From Bacteroidota bacterium (GTDB taxonomy: Bacteria; Bacteroidota; Bacteroidia; Flavobacteriales_D; JABDKJ01): a stretch of 39,416 nt of DNA. This document shows, one piece after another, positions 1 through 7,889 of the stretch. Position 1 is the stretch's first letter. The number at the start of each line of letters is the position of its first letter. The notes beneath the pieces are model-generated. The model had not been told where the DNA came from. It saw only the letters and a list, made by a program, of their open reading frames with translations, and ran no database searches. A program made the translations under genes and the position numbers. Where the stretch lies: positions 1 to 39,416 of the forward strand of contig JAJRRH010000135.1 of NCBI GenBank assembly GCA_024279715.1, read 5' to 3'.

Positions 1-2
1 CA

Positions 3-290
3 ACTAGTTTGGCAACAGTTTCAGAGATCAAGGCTATTGTTTATCCAAACCCTAATACTGGGGATCAAGTATTCGTTAACCTTGAGAATCTACGAGATGC
101 AGATCAAGTAGTGACTATTGAGGTGGTGGATATCTTCGGTAAGAGAGTGTTCTCTGAGCAATACTCAGTGAACGGATCTGTGATGACGCAAGAATTGGTA
201 TTCAATTCTGACTTAGCAAGTGGCATGTACTTAGTACAGATCACTACAGCTGATGGTCAATCAGTAATTCAAAAATTAACTATCGAATAA
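3..290 (+). CDS. C-terminal end of a T9SS-secreted protein (partial)
   Basis: The gene is open at the left edge, so only its last 95 or so residues are visible and no real start codon is seen. The visible part is a type A T9SS C-terminal sorting domain. It has the YPNP motif followed by an NTG turn, a beta-rich core with 'VDIFGKRV', and the closing pattern 'LASGMYLVQI' plus a short basic/hydrophobic end. In this family the domain directs export across the outer membrane and is then cleaved. The function of the passenger cannot be inferred. A strong terminator follows directly, so this is the last gene of its transcript. Confidence 0.9.
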   Translation, partial: TSLATVSEIKAIVYPNPNTGDQVFVNLENLRDADQVVTIEVVDIFGKRVFSEQYSVNGSVMTQELVFNSDLASGMYLVQITTADGQSVIQKLTIE

Positions 291-310
291 TCGATAACTA
301 AATAAATTTC

Positions 311-348
311 AAAAGGGGGTTCGCTTATAGCGAGCCCCCTTTTTTTTG
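311..348 (+). terminator. Rho-independent terminator
   Basis: An 11-bp GC-rich stem (315-325 with 329-339, one G-T wobble) closes a 3-nt loop and runs into eight T residues. It lies 21 bases after the stop codon of the T9SS cargo gene. Confidence 0.92.
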
Positions 349-409
349 TTAAAACCTTAGGGTTGTAATTTGGTGAAAATCTAATTCTCCAAGTTGTTTG
401 ATTCTTTAT

Positions 410-417
410 TATCTTTG
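410..417 (+). promoter_or_regulatory. Bacteroidota -7 promoter element for the aminopeptidase
   Basis: TATCTTTG matches TAnnTTTG and ends 13 bases before the ATG at 431. No clear -33 TTTG is seen at the usual spacing. The position implies a very short leader and argues against the GTG at 422 as start. Confidence 0.55.
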
Positions 418-430
418 TTAGGTGTATTAT

Positions 431-2395
431 ATGAAAAAAATCAGCCAACTACTTTTGGTCATATTCGCCCTGTTCAGTGGGGGTATGTTATTGAACGGGC
501 AATCATCTTTTGATCAATTAATAATACAAGAAGGAAAAAGTGGAAAGCAGAAACTCAAACTTGCGCATGAGAAAAGCCTGACCAATAACTATGACTTAAA
601 ATACCATCGTTTGGAATGGCAAGTTGAGCCTCAGTCAGCTTTTATAAATGGAAGGGTGACTAGTGTCTTTGAAGTTGGGGCAGAGGCTATTTTTCAGATT
701 GTGTTTGACCTTTCTAATGCCATGCAAGTATCGAGTGTAGAATTTGAGGGAGAAGAATTAGGCTTTGAGCAAGATGAATATTATCTTTTCATTGACTTCA
801 ATGCTGAGTTAAACGCGGGTAGTCTGCATGAAATAGTAGTAATTTACAGTGGGGCTCCAGGTGTTTCAGGGGAAGGGAATTTAGTTTCGACAACCCACAA
901 TGGCGTGCCGATTTTATGGACATTCGCAGAGCCGTTTGGAGCACGAGAGTGGTGGCCTTGTAAACAAAGTCTAGATGATAAAATAGACTCAATAGATGTG
1001 TTTGTAACTGTGCCAATAGGCTTAAAAGTAGCGAGTAATGGATTGCTTATGTCAGTGGTGCCGAATGAGGGATTCGAAACACATCACTGGAAACATCGGT
1101 TTCCAATCCCTGCCTATCTAATCGCTTTTGCTGTCACAAATTATGAAGAGTTTACGGTCACAGTACCGCACGAAGATGGTGATGTGGATATTCTCAATTA
1201 TGTATATCCAGAGAATCTCGAAACCTATCAAGAGAAAGAGGAGGAGATGATTTTTATTATGAGTTTGCTTAATGAGTATTTTGGTTTATATCCTTTTCAA
1301 GAAGAAAAATATGGACATGCTGAATGGGGTAGAGGTGGAGGAATGGAACACTCAACAATGAGTTTTATGACCGGATTGAGTAATGGACTTATGACTCATG
1401 AGTTGGCACATCAGTGGTTTGGAGATCAAGTCACCTGTGGTAGTTGGGAGGATATATGGTTGAATGAAGGGTTTGCTAGCTATTGCACTGCCTTATACTA
1501 CGAAAGAAAATGGGTGTTGGATAATGACTATCCGTATTGGGACGGATGGAAATCTCAGATAGTTGACTTTATCACATCTGAGCCAGATGGTTCGGTATGG
1601 GTGGACGATGTGACAGATTCAGATCGAATTTTCAACGGACGATTGTCCTATCGGAAAGGAGCTTATCTATTGCATATGTTACGATGGGAAATGGGTGATG
1701 AAGAATTCTTTCATGCGATAAGAAATTATCTTGGTGACCCAAATCTTGCATTTTCATATGTGAGAACAGAAGATCTTATTAGCCATCTCGAATCGGTACA
1801 TGAAGAATCGTTGAATGAGTTCTTTGAGGATTGGTTTTATGGACAAGGATATCCTAGTCATAGCATCAGGTATCAGTTTGTTGGAGAGAACCTATACGTA
1901 AAAGTTAATCAATCGCAGTCACATGCTTCTGTTTCATTTTTTGAATTAACCATCCCGCTTGTTCTCAGAGGAGATGGTCAAACAAAAACCTTTAGATTAA
2001 AGCTAGAGTATGATGGACAATTTTTTGTCGTGCCTGTTTCCGAAGCAGAATTAGGTTTCTCTGTACAGGAAGTGGTCTATGATCCCGAACTATGGTTGAT
2101 TAGTAATGAAAACGTAGTAGAAGAAACATTAGAATTGTTTGATGTTGATTTGGTACTTAACTTGTATCCAAACCCTGTCCAAGAAATATTATCGTTTAAC
2201 TTGAACAGACCTTTGAGTTCACCGTACGATGTATATATCTATGATATTACAGGTAAGATTGTTTTTTTTCAAAAAGGAACTAAAGAACAAGCATTTAAAA
2301 TTGATGTAAGCGCACTTGCACCAGGTAATTATCAATTGCATGTCATCAATGAAGCGGAGGATGTTAAGCATTCCTTCATAGTTGAAAGGAGGTAG
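431..2395 (+). CDS. M1-family zinc aminopeptidase with T9SS sorting domain
   Basis: This is a gluzincin metallopeptidase predicted to remove N-terminal residues from peptides outside the cell or at its surface. The start at 431 (654 residues) gives a clean signal peptide (KK, then a hydrophobic run ending near NGQ); an upstream in-frame GTG at 422 is less likely. The zinc site HELAH is at residues 323-327 with the third ligand E346 in 'WLNEGFASY', the classical HExxH-18-E spacing. 'GGGMEHSTMS' upstream corresponds to the family's GxMEN substrate-binding loop, here with H instead of N. The last 80 residues form a type A T9SS tail (YPNP, 'YDITGKIV', 'LAPGNYQL'). The gene stands alone between the terminator at 311 and the next promoter at 2524. 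The substrate range is unknown. Confidence 0.93.
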   Translation: MKKISQLLLVIFALFSGGMLLNGQSSFDQLIIQEGKSGKQKLKLAHEKSLTNNYDLKYHRLEWQVEPQSAFINGRVTSVFEVGAEAIFQIVFDLSNAMQVSSVEFEGEELGFEQDEYYLFIDFNAELNAGSLHEIVVIYSGAPGVSGEGNLVSTTHNGVPILWTFAEPFGAREWWPCKQSLDDKIDSIDVFVTVPIGLKVASNGLLMSVVPNEGFETHHWKHRFPIPAYLIAFAVTNYEEFTVTVPHEDGDVDILNYVYPENLETYQEKEEEMIFIMSLLNEYFGLYPFQEEKYGHAEWGRGGGMEHSTMSFMTGLSNGLMTHELAHQWFGDQVTCGSWEDIWLNEGFASYCTALYYERKWVLDNDYPYWDGWKSQIVDFITSEPDGSVWVDDVTDSDRIFNGRLSYRKGAYLLHMLRWEMGDEEFFHAIRNYLGDPNLAFSYVRTEDLISHLESVHEESLNEFFEDWFYGQGYPSHSIRYQFVGENLYVKVNQSQSHASVSFFELTIPLVLRGDGQTKTFRLKLEYDGQFFVVPVSEAELGFSVQEVVYDPELWLISNENVVEETLELFDVDLVLNLYPNPVQEILSFNLNRPLSSPYDVYIYDITGKIVFFQKGTKEQAFKIDVSALAPGNYQLHVINEAEDVKHSFIVERR

Positions 2396-2523
2396 TTTAA
2401 GTGTTAAACCCTATGCATTGAGCTCGTAATAGATAGTTCTAATGCGTAATTCGGGTTGAAGATCTATTTTTTATTCCATTTATTTTTATCTATCTATTTC
2501 TAGCGTAAGCGTGTTAGAAGTAT

Positions 2524-2531
2524 TATTTTTG
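2524..2531 (+). promoter_or_regulatory. -7 promoter element that fixes the next start codon
   Basis: TATTTTTG is a perfect TAnnTTTG match ending 12 bases before ATG 2544. Because it lies downstream of the in-frame GTG at 2511, that GTG cannot be the start if this promoter is used. No good -33 box is seen. Confidence 0.5.
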
Positions 2532-2543
2532 CGGTCTCTAACA

Positions 2544-3131
2544 ATGCATGGAATAGAACCATATTATAATTGGCGACATCATTATATCGCTAGTGAAGAC
2601 GAACGATCGCCATTTTATGGCAGGGAGTACTCTGAAATTTACTTTACGCATGCCATCTATAATCATGTGATACATCCGCAATGGGATGAGATAGAATCAC
2701 CCACATTGTTTGTCAAAATACTGTTCGTCGATTATGAATCGGGCATCGGAATTATTGAATTATTTGGAGAGTGGAATGACGCCATCAATAATGATATCAT
2801 GATTTTGAGAAGAGAGGTTACGGACGTTCTTTTCGAGCAAGGAATTTCAAAATTTATTTTAATCGGAGAGAATGTTTTAAACTTTCATTATTCGGATGAT
2901 AGTTACTATGAAGACTGGTTTGACGAAGTCTGTGAGGAAGATGGGTGGATTGCCTTGTTGGACTTCCGTGATCATGTAGTCCAAGAGCTATCAGAAATAG
3001 ACATAGATTCATATTTTGTAATGGGCGGAGCGCTTGATATAGTAGAGTGGCGAGCTATGGAGCCACTACATTTGATAAATATGATTGACAGCTATGCTCA
3101 GAAACGGCTAGGGGTTGAAAATTTTGATTAG
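2544..3131 (+). CDS. Conserved-looking protein of unknown function, upstream of aat
   Basis: The product has 195 residues and is acidic and rich in aromatics ('YYNWRHHYIASEDERSPFYG', 'WNDAINNDIMILRRE'). No signal peptide, membrane segment or catalytic motif is recognised. The alternation of hydrophobic strands ('LFVKILFVDYESGIGIIEL', 'KFILIGE') suggests a soluble alpha/beta fold. ATG 2544 is chosen over GTG 2511 because a promoter-like element lies between them. The gene ends 21 bases before aat and is probably co-transcribed with it. The function is unknown, and a link to Aat rests only on adjacency. Confidence 0.75.
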   Translation: MHGIEPYYNWRHHYIASEDERSPFYGREYSEIYFTHAIYNHVIHPQWDEIESPTLFVKILFVDYESGIGIIELFGEWNDAINNDIMILRREVTDVLFEQGISKFILIGENVLNFHYSDDSYYEDWFDEVCEEDGWIALLDFRDHVVQELSEIDIDSYFVMGGALDIVEWRAMEPLHLINMIDSYAQKRLGVENFD

Positions 3132-3152
3132 TTTAGTAAAAAAATAATAAAC

Positions 3153-3827
3153 ATGCCGGTATTTCAATTAGTAGACCAGATGGTTTTTCCTGACCCCAAT
3201 CAAGCAAATGAAGATGGCCTTCTTGCTATTGGTGGAGACCTTAGTACAGAGAGACTTCTAACGGCATATAAAGCCGGAGTCTTTCCTTGGTTTAATGAAG
3301 GGGAGCAAATATTATGGTGGTCGCCAAATCCTCGATTCGTTCTTTTTCCAAATGAACTTACCGTTAGTAAGAGCTTAAAAAAAGAAATCAGAAAGAAGAA
3401 TTTTAAAATAACGTACAATACGGCGTTTGAACAAGTGATAGATTATTGCGCAAACATAAAGCGTAAAGACCAACAGGGAACTTGGATTACTGCTGCCATG
3501 AGAGAGGCATATATAAATTTACATAAACAAGGGCATGCCATATCGGTAGAAGCTTGGCGTGGCGATCAATTGGTAGGAGGGTTGTATGGAATGTCAATAG
3601 GTAAGATGTATTTTGGGGAATCCATGTTTAGTTTGATGAGTAATGCCTCCAAAGTGGCTTTTGTTCAATTGGTTAAAAAATTGAAGGAAGAGCGATTTCG
3701 ATTGATAGATTGCCAAGTTTATACAGAACATTTGGAGTCTTTTGGTGCTAGAATGATTCCAAGAGAAAAATTTCTCAATCAATTAATGATCAATGAACGT
3801 GAGCGTGAAGTAGAAGAAGGTAAATAA
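3153..3827 (+). CDS. aat: Leucyl/phenylalanyl-tRNA--protein transferase
   Basis: Aat transfers Leu or Phe from tRNA to proteins with N-terminal Arg/Lys, marking them for ClpAP through the bacterial N-end rule. The family motifs are present in order: 'FPDPNQANEDGLLAIGGDL' near the N-terminus, 'GVFPWF' followed by 'WWSPNPR', then 'GGLYG', 'FGESMFS' and 'SNASK', and 'IDCQ' leading into 'HLESFGA'. At 224 residues it has the normal length. ATG 3153 places the family's usual N-terminus at residue 1. It probably forms an operon with the unknown gene just upstream. The enzyme acts in the cytosol. Confidence 0.95.
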   Translation: MPVFQLVDQMVFPDPNQANEDGLLAIGGDLSTERLLTAYKAGVFPWFNEGEQILWWSPNPRFVLFPNELTVSKSLKKEIRKKNFKITYNTAFEQVIDYCANIKRKDQQGTWITAAMREAYINLHKQGHAISVEAWRGDQLVGGLYGMSIGKMYFGESMFSLMSNASKVAFVQLVKKLKEERFRLIDCQVYTEHLESFGARMIPREKFLNQLMINEREREVEEGK

Positions 3828-3938
3828 TCAAAATAGAGATTAAGCTAGATATTTGCCAATCAAGGGATAATTACTATAGTTGTGAAGGATTATTTATAGA
3901 ACCGTCATATAGTAGACAATATACTATTTGAGAATGAT

Positions 3939-3946
3939 TACTTTTG
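3939..3946 (+). promoter_or_regulatory. -7 promoter element for the CMD-arsS operon
   Basis: TACTTTTG matches TAnnTTTG and lies 19 bases upstream of ATG 3966, in the only sizeable gap (3828-3965) before the operon. The -33 box is not evident. No ArsR-type dyad operator was recognised nearby. Confidence 0.5.
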
Positions 3947-3965
3947 TAATGAAAAAACAAGAAGC

Positions 3966-4301
3966 ATGTCCAAAACATATTACAACGAAGAAGATTTAGG
4001 GAAATTTGGTGAAATATCTGAATGGCAACCGGAATTAGGAAAGAAATTTTTTGACTACTATGGTTCGGTATTCAAGCCTGGAGCACTTTCTGCGCGCGAA
4101 AAAGCTTTGATAGCACTAGCGGTTTCACACGCAGTACAATGTCCTTATTGCATAGATGCATACACCAAAGACTGTCTTACAAAAGGTTCTGATGAGGAAC
4201 AGATGATGGAAGCGATACACGTGGCAGCAGCTATCAAAAGCGGTGCAGTTCTTGTGCATGGTGTTCAGATGATGAATAAAGCTAAGAAGTTAAGTATGTA
4301 A
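3966..4301 (+). CDS. Carboxymuconolactone decarboxylase/AhpD-fold protein paired with ArsS
   Basis: This 111-residue protein has the AhpD-like core 'LSAREKALIALAVSHAVQCPYCIDAY'. The redox pair C59/C62 (CPYC) and the downstream helix 'EEQMMEAIHVAAAIKSG' are typical of the carboxymuconolactone decarboxylase superfamily. Members of this kind are regularly encoded next to the radical SAM protein ArsS and annotated as arsenosugar biosynthesis-associated peroxidase-like proteins. Their own biochemical role is not established. Only one base separates its stop from the arsS start, so the pair should be translationally coupled. A thiol redox role in the arsenosugar pathway is inference from context. 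Confidence 0.88.
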   Translation: MSKTYYNEEDLGKFGEISEWQPELGKKFFDYYGSVFKPGALSAREKALIALAVSHAVQCPYCIDAYTKDCLTKGSDEEQMMEAIHVAAAIKSGAVLVHGVQMMNKAKKLSM

Positions 4302-4302
4302 A

Positions 4303-5361
4303 ATGGCGGTAAAAGAAAAGATAAAATCACTAAAATATAGGGCGCATCAATTATCTGACCCTAAAGTACAGTTGGAGATACTTAGTAACACCAGTGAGAA
4401 TATGGTGAAGACTTTTGCTGAGAAATTAACAGATGATGGATTGTTTCCCTTAAAGCCTGTTTCCATTGAGGTCCTCCAGATTAATGTCGGTTATATGTGT
4501 AATCAGGTGTGCAAGCATTGTCATGTAGATGCTGGGCCAGACCGAAAGGAAATCATGACGCGAGAGACAATGCTTTTGTGCCTCGATGTTTTAAAGAACC
4601 CTGCAATTTCAACAGTGGATCTTACGGGTGGCGCACCCGAGATGAATCCGGATTTTAGATGGTTTGTAGAAGAGATTTACAAACTCAATAAACACATTAT
4701 TGTACGCAGTAACCTTACCATCATTACCGCCAATAAAAAGTACAATGACTTGCCTCAATTTTTTAAAAAAAACGAAGTGGAAGTGGTGTCGTCACTACCA
4801 TATTTTGCTGCTCGAAGAACTGATGCGCAAAGAGGGGAAGGGGTGTTTGAGCAATCTATAAAAGGGTTGCAGATGTTGAATGAAGTGGGATATGGAAAAG
4901 CTGATTCAGGGTTGACTCTCAATCTTGTGCATAACCCCTCTGGCGCTTTTCTTCCTGATGATCAAAATGAACTAGAAAAAATATTCAAAGACAAACTATC
5001 TGACGGATGGGGTATTACATTCAATAGTCTATTTGCCATTACGAATCTCCCCGTTTCTAGATTTCTAGAGCATCTTTTTGTGAGAGAAATGTATGATGAT
5101 TATTTAGTAGAATTGGTGAATGCTTACAATCCAATTGCTGCTGCCTCTGTGATGTGCCGATCCATGATCTCTGTCAGTTGGGATGGATTTCTATACGATT
5201 GTGACTTTAATCAGATGTTAAAATTAAAGGTGCAAGGCAAGGCACAAGACCTCAAAAGCTTTGATGAAAAAGAGTTGTTGAGCCGAAATATTATAGTGAA
5301 TCAGCATTGCTACGGGTGTACGGCTGGAGCTGGGTCAAGCTGTGGAGGTACTGTGGCGTAG
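4303..5361 (+). CDS. arsS: Arsenosugar biosynthesis radical SAM protein ArsS
   Basis: ArsS is a radical SAM enzyme implicated in joining a 5'-deoxyadenosyl group to methylated arsenic during arsenosugar formation. The [4Fe-4S]-SAM triad is C66-x3-C70-x2-C73 ('CNQVCKHCH'), followed by 'VDLTGGAPEMNP', the radical SAM GG region. The C-terminus 'CYGCTAGAGSSCGG' (C336, C339, C346) is the signature end of this family, formerly described as a selenocysteine-associated radical SAM protein; here all positions are Cys and none is UGA. The full length is 352 residues. The upstream partner is the CMD-fold gene. No arsM methyltransferase or arsR regulator is present nearby, so the methylation step must be encoded elsewhere. 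Confidence 0.93.
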   Translation: MAVKEKIKSLKYRAHQLSDPKVQLEILSNTSENMVKTFAEKLTDDGLFPLKPVSIEVLQINVGYMCNQVCKHCHVDAGPDRKEIMTRETMLLCLDVLKNPAISTVDLTGGAPEMNPDFRWFVEEIYKLNKHIIVRSNLTIITANKKYNDLPQFFKKNEVEVVSSLPYFAARRTDAQRGEGVFEQSIKGLQMLNEVGYGKADSGLTLNLVHNPSGAFLPDDQNELEKIFKDKLSDGWGITFNSLFAITNLPVSRFLEHLFVREMYDDYLVELVNAYNPIAAASVMCRSMISVSWDGFLYDCDFNQMLKLKVQGKAQDLKSFDEKELLSRNIIVNQHCYGCTAGAGSSCGGTVA

Positions 5362-5438
5362 TATTTTATAAATAGCTCCTTTAAATGTCATCATTATTTT
5401 ACATACATTCGCTCAGAGAATAAGATCAACTATAAACT

Positions 5439-5849
5439 ATGGAAAATGATTATCAACAGAAATTAAGTCTAATTGCTTTAATGGTTGAATTAGTCAATAC
5501 GGATAGTCTAATGACGGAAGGTGAAAGCGATTTTATCAATAGACTAGGGGATATGTATGGTGTAGAACCGCTAGATATGCTTAAATTAAAATCGGGAGCA
5601 TTAAAGCCAGATGTGATCATCCCTAAATCTGAATCAGAAAGAGTTCCCTTTTTTCAAACTTGTGTGATGACCATGGGTATTGACAAGTCGGTTACGAATG
5701 AAGAAAGAGAGTTTTGTAGTGAGCTGGGATTAAGAATGGGATTGAGAGAAGAAGTAATCAATACGGTGATGATGCTTTTTGAAAAATATTTTCCCAAACC
5801 TGTGCCAATTGAAGAATTGGTCAAAGCGTACAGTATCGGCAGAAATTAA
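5439..5849 (+). CDS. Small all-helical TerB-like protein of unknown function
   Basis: The 136-residue soluble protein has no signal peptide. Its pattern is consistent with a TerB-like helical bundle: 'LSLIALMVELVNTDSLMTEGE' (helix plus acidic turn), a second half with 'QTCVMTMGIDKSVTNEERE', and 'CSELGLRMGL'. The two acidic 'D/E...E' turns resemble the metal-binding turns of TellurD/TerB domains, but this is a fold-level guess. A weak promoter-like TACATTCG lies at 5404. The stop codon is only 4 bases before the pnuC start, so it may lead the pnuC-nadR operon. No function is assigned. Confidence 0.75.
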   Translation: MENDYQQKLSLIALMVELVNTDSLMTEGESDFINRLGDMYGVEPLDMLKLKSGALKPDVIIPKSESERVPFFQTCVMTMGIDKSVTNEEREFCSELGLRMGLREEVINTVMMLFEKYFPKPVPIEELVKAYSIGRN

Positions 5850-5853
5850 TAGC

Positions 5854-6483
5854 ATGGAAACAGTAGTTGATTTTTTCATTCGACCTTATTTAGAGGCACA
5901 GACTTTTGATGTTATTATTGAATTAGTGGCAGTTGTTTTTGGAATAATTAGTGTTTACTTCGCTATTAGAGAGAATATTCTTGTCTATCCAACAGGGATT
6001 ATCAGTACGGCAATATTCATATATATACTTTTTAATTATCAATTGTATGGAGACATGATCGTCAATGTGTATTATACGGCGATGAGTATTTACGGGTGGT
6101 ATAGATGGAAAACGGTTAGTGACGACAATAGTCTTTATATCAGTTGGAGTAACAGGAAAGATAAAATCATTGCAGCTAGTATTTTTGTATTTACCGCCGT
6201 TTTTGTAGTCCTGGTGTATAAATGGAATAATAAATTTGATGTATGGACGGATTACGTGGACACTATCACAACAGGGTTGTTTTTTACTGCCATGTATCTG
6301 ATGGCAAATAAGAAAATAGAGAGTTGGTATTTTTGGATTATAGCCAATGTAGTTTCTATCCCTTTGTATTTTTATAAAGAATTAGGATTTACTGCAATAC
6401 AGTATGTGGTTTTTCTCGTTATGGCTATTCAAGGACTTAAAGTATGGAAAGAAAATTACAACAATCAGAAGATAATATCGTAA
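5854..6483 (+). CDS. pnuC: PnuC-family nicotinamide riboside transporter
   Basis: PnuC proteins are seven-helix facilitators that import nicotinamide riboside; uptake is driven by phosphorylation of the substrate inside the cell. This 209-residue protein has the family pattern: 'GIISVYFAIRENILVYPTGI' in the first helices, 'MSIYGWYRW' (the family's WGWxxW-like motif) and 'DTITTGLFFTAMYLMANKK'. The reading frame is open upstream, but ATG 5854 is chosen because it starts just before the first family-typical helix and only 4 bases after the previous stop. It overlaps the next gene, a nadR-type kinase, by 40 bases. A thiamine-specific relative is possible in principle, but no TPP riboswitch was recognised and the kinase partner favours nicotinamide riboside. 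Confidence 0.92.
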   Translation: METVVDFFIRPYLEAQTFDVIIELVAVVFGIISVYFAIRENILVYPTGIISTAIFIYILFNYQLYGDMIVNVYYTAMSIYGWYRWKTVSDDNSLYISWSNRKDKIIAASIFVFTAVFVVLVYKWNNKFDVWTDYVDTITTGLFFTAMYLMANKKIESWYFWIIANVVSIPLYFYKELGFTAIQYVVFLVMAIQGLKVWKENYNNQKIIS

Positions 6484-7016
6484 GAGTGGTATTATATGGG
6501 CCTGAATCTACAGGCAAGACCACTCTAGCCAAAGCGCTTGCCAAGCATTACAACACCCAGTGGGTGCCTGAATTTGCAAGAGATTTTCTTCAAGCTAAAT
6601 TCGACAAAGGGGAAGGTGATTGTACAATGGATGACCTATTGCCGATAGCCGAAGGTCAGATATCCACCGAAAATGAATTAGCAGATAGAGCCAATAAAGT
6701 ATTGTTTTGTGATACTGATCTTTTGGTAACCATGGTTTACTCTGAAGTATACTATCAAAAAGTAGATCCAGTATTAGAGAAAGCAGCGCTAGAGAATCAT
6801 TATGATTTATATATCTTGACGGGAATAGATGTGCCATGGGTAGCGGACGATTTACGAGACAAGCCTGATGAAAGAGATGAAATGTACGACTTTTTTAAAG
6901 GGATACTCATACACTATGATTTGCCATTTATCACTGTCAAAGGGGATGAAGAACAACGATTGAAGAAGGTAATACCAGTCATTGATAGCCTTATCAAAGG
7001 AGCCAATAGAGAGTAA
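6444..7016 (+). CDS. NadR-like nicotinamide riboside kinase (AAA P-loop)
   Basis: This kinase is predicted to phosphorylate imported nicotinamide riboside to NMN for NAD salvage. Walker A is 'GPESTGKTT' near residue 20. 'VPEFARDFL' follows and matches the substrate-binding segment of NadR-type kinase domains, then 'FCDTDLLVT' supplies the Walker B-like acidic residues. At 190 residues only the kinase domain is present; the N-terminal NMN adenylyltransferase and regulator domains of enterobacterial NadR are absent, as is usual for Bacteroidota versions. It is translationally coupled to pnuC by a 40-base overlap. It ends 4 bases before the convergent hydrolase gene, with no recognisable terminator. 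Confidence 0.9.
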   Translation: MERKLQQSEDNIVRVVLYGPESTGKTTLAKALAKHYNTQWVPEFARDFLQAKFDKGEGDCTMDDLLPIAEGQISTENELADRANKVLFCDTDLLVTMVYSEVYYQKVDPVLEKAALENHYDLYILTGIDVPWVADDLRDKPDERDEMYDFFKGILIHYDLPFITVKGDEEQRLKKVIPVIDSLIKGANRE

Positions 7017-7020
7017 TATG

Positions 7021-7803
7021 TTATTTTAATCCATCAAGGAATTGGTAGACAGCATTCCAATACTCTTCATGTCCATCTTTCTCTTCCCATAGCGCCTTAG
7101 AGCCGTGAAACCCTGACAAGGTCGGTAGAAAATAGGATTTGTCTTCACTCTTTATGGCATTGAATATGTCAATCCATTCCTTTTTTTCGTTTTTAGCAGA
7201 AGTGATAAACACGGGGCAGCTAATATCATTTGCGTAATCGATAATTTGTTTTTGGTTAAACTCAAAATACTCTCCTGGAGAAAAAGAAAGAACCCCTTTT
7301 ATTTCCGGGTTTTGACTTGCAATAATCAGAACTAGAGAAGAAGAATAGGAACTTCCCCAAATAATTATTTCTCTGCCGGGGTAGTGTTCTTTCGTATAGG
7401 CAATAGTAGCCAATAGGTCTGGGTATGCGTAAGGATACTTTGTCTTTAATCCTTTTTTCTTGGCACGAGCATGTGTTTCGTTTTTTACACCATTAACTTT
7501 CATGCCTGAACGTTGGTCAATAGCAATGCAAGTATAGCCTTTGGTAACAAGCTTGGGAGCTATCTCACGATATTCACCTCTACTAAACATGGCTTGGTGA
7601 AACAGTAAAATAATTGGCTTTTTTGTATCTTTTACTTCATAGATGTCCGCTGTTATTTCAAGACTATCTTTGGTTAAGAAAGAAGTGGTTTTGAAAGCTT
7701 CAAGACTATCAATTTCATTGGTATTAACTTCGTTTGTACAAAAACTTAGAAGTCCAATGAAAAATGCAAAGAGGATGAATGATTTTAGATAGCGGTTTTT
7801 CAT
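7021..7803 (-). CDS. Exported alpha/beta hydrolase, possible lipoprotein
   Basis: The 260-residue protein begins with a hydrophobic signal segment ending 'LLSFC' (C22), a loose lipobox tolerated in Bacteroidota. The hydrolase core shows an oxyanion-loop strand 'IILLFHQA', the nucleophile elbow 'WGSSYSS' with S152 in a GxSxS context, and a late 'GFHGSK' with H233 as the likely catalytic His. The acid is probably in 'SAKNE' near residue 205. The fold resembles dienelactone hydrolase or acyl-esterase types, but the substrate is unknown. It lies 86 bases after the PLD-like gene on the same strand and could be read through from that operon. It converges with the nadR-like gene. Confidence 0.85.
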   Translation of the reverse strand: MKNRYLKSFILFAFFIGLLSFCTNEVNTNEIDSLEAFKTTSFLTKDSLEITADIYEVKDTKKPIILLFHQAMFSRGEYREIAPKLVTKGYTCIAIDQRSGMKVNGVKNETHARAKKKGLKTKYPYAYPDLLATIAYTKEHYPGREIIIWGSSYSSSLVLIIASQNPEIKGVLSFSPGEYFEFNQKQIIDYANDISCPVFITSAKNEKKEWIDIFNAIKSEDKSYFLPTLSGFHGSKALWEEKDGHEEYWNAVYQFLDGLK

Positions 7804-7889
7804 GGTGAAGTTTGTTTTGGTAAAAATAACTAAAAGAAATTACTGGATACAAAAAAGTGGTTATTTGCGTATCTTACGCATTGGGACAT

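Noticed and set aside
5779-5853. Longer N-terminus for pnuC
   Set aside because: It would overlap the preceding gene by 70 bases with non-family sequence, and ATG 5854 fits the family start.
5850-5853. TPP riboswitch or other riboswitch controlling pnuC
   Set aside because: Only 4 bases separate pnuC from the preceding gene, and no riboswitch-like conserved sequence was recognised upstream of 5439.
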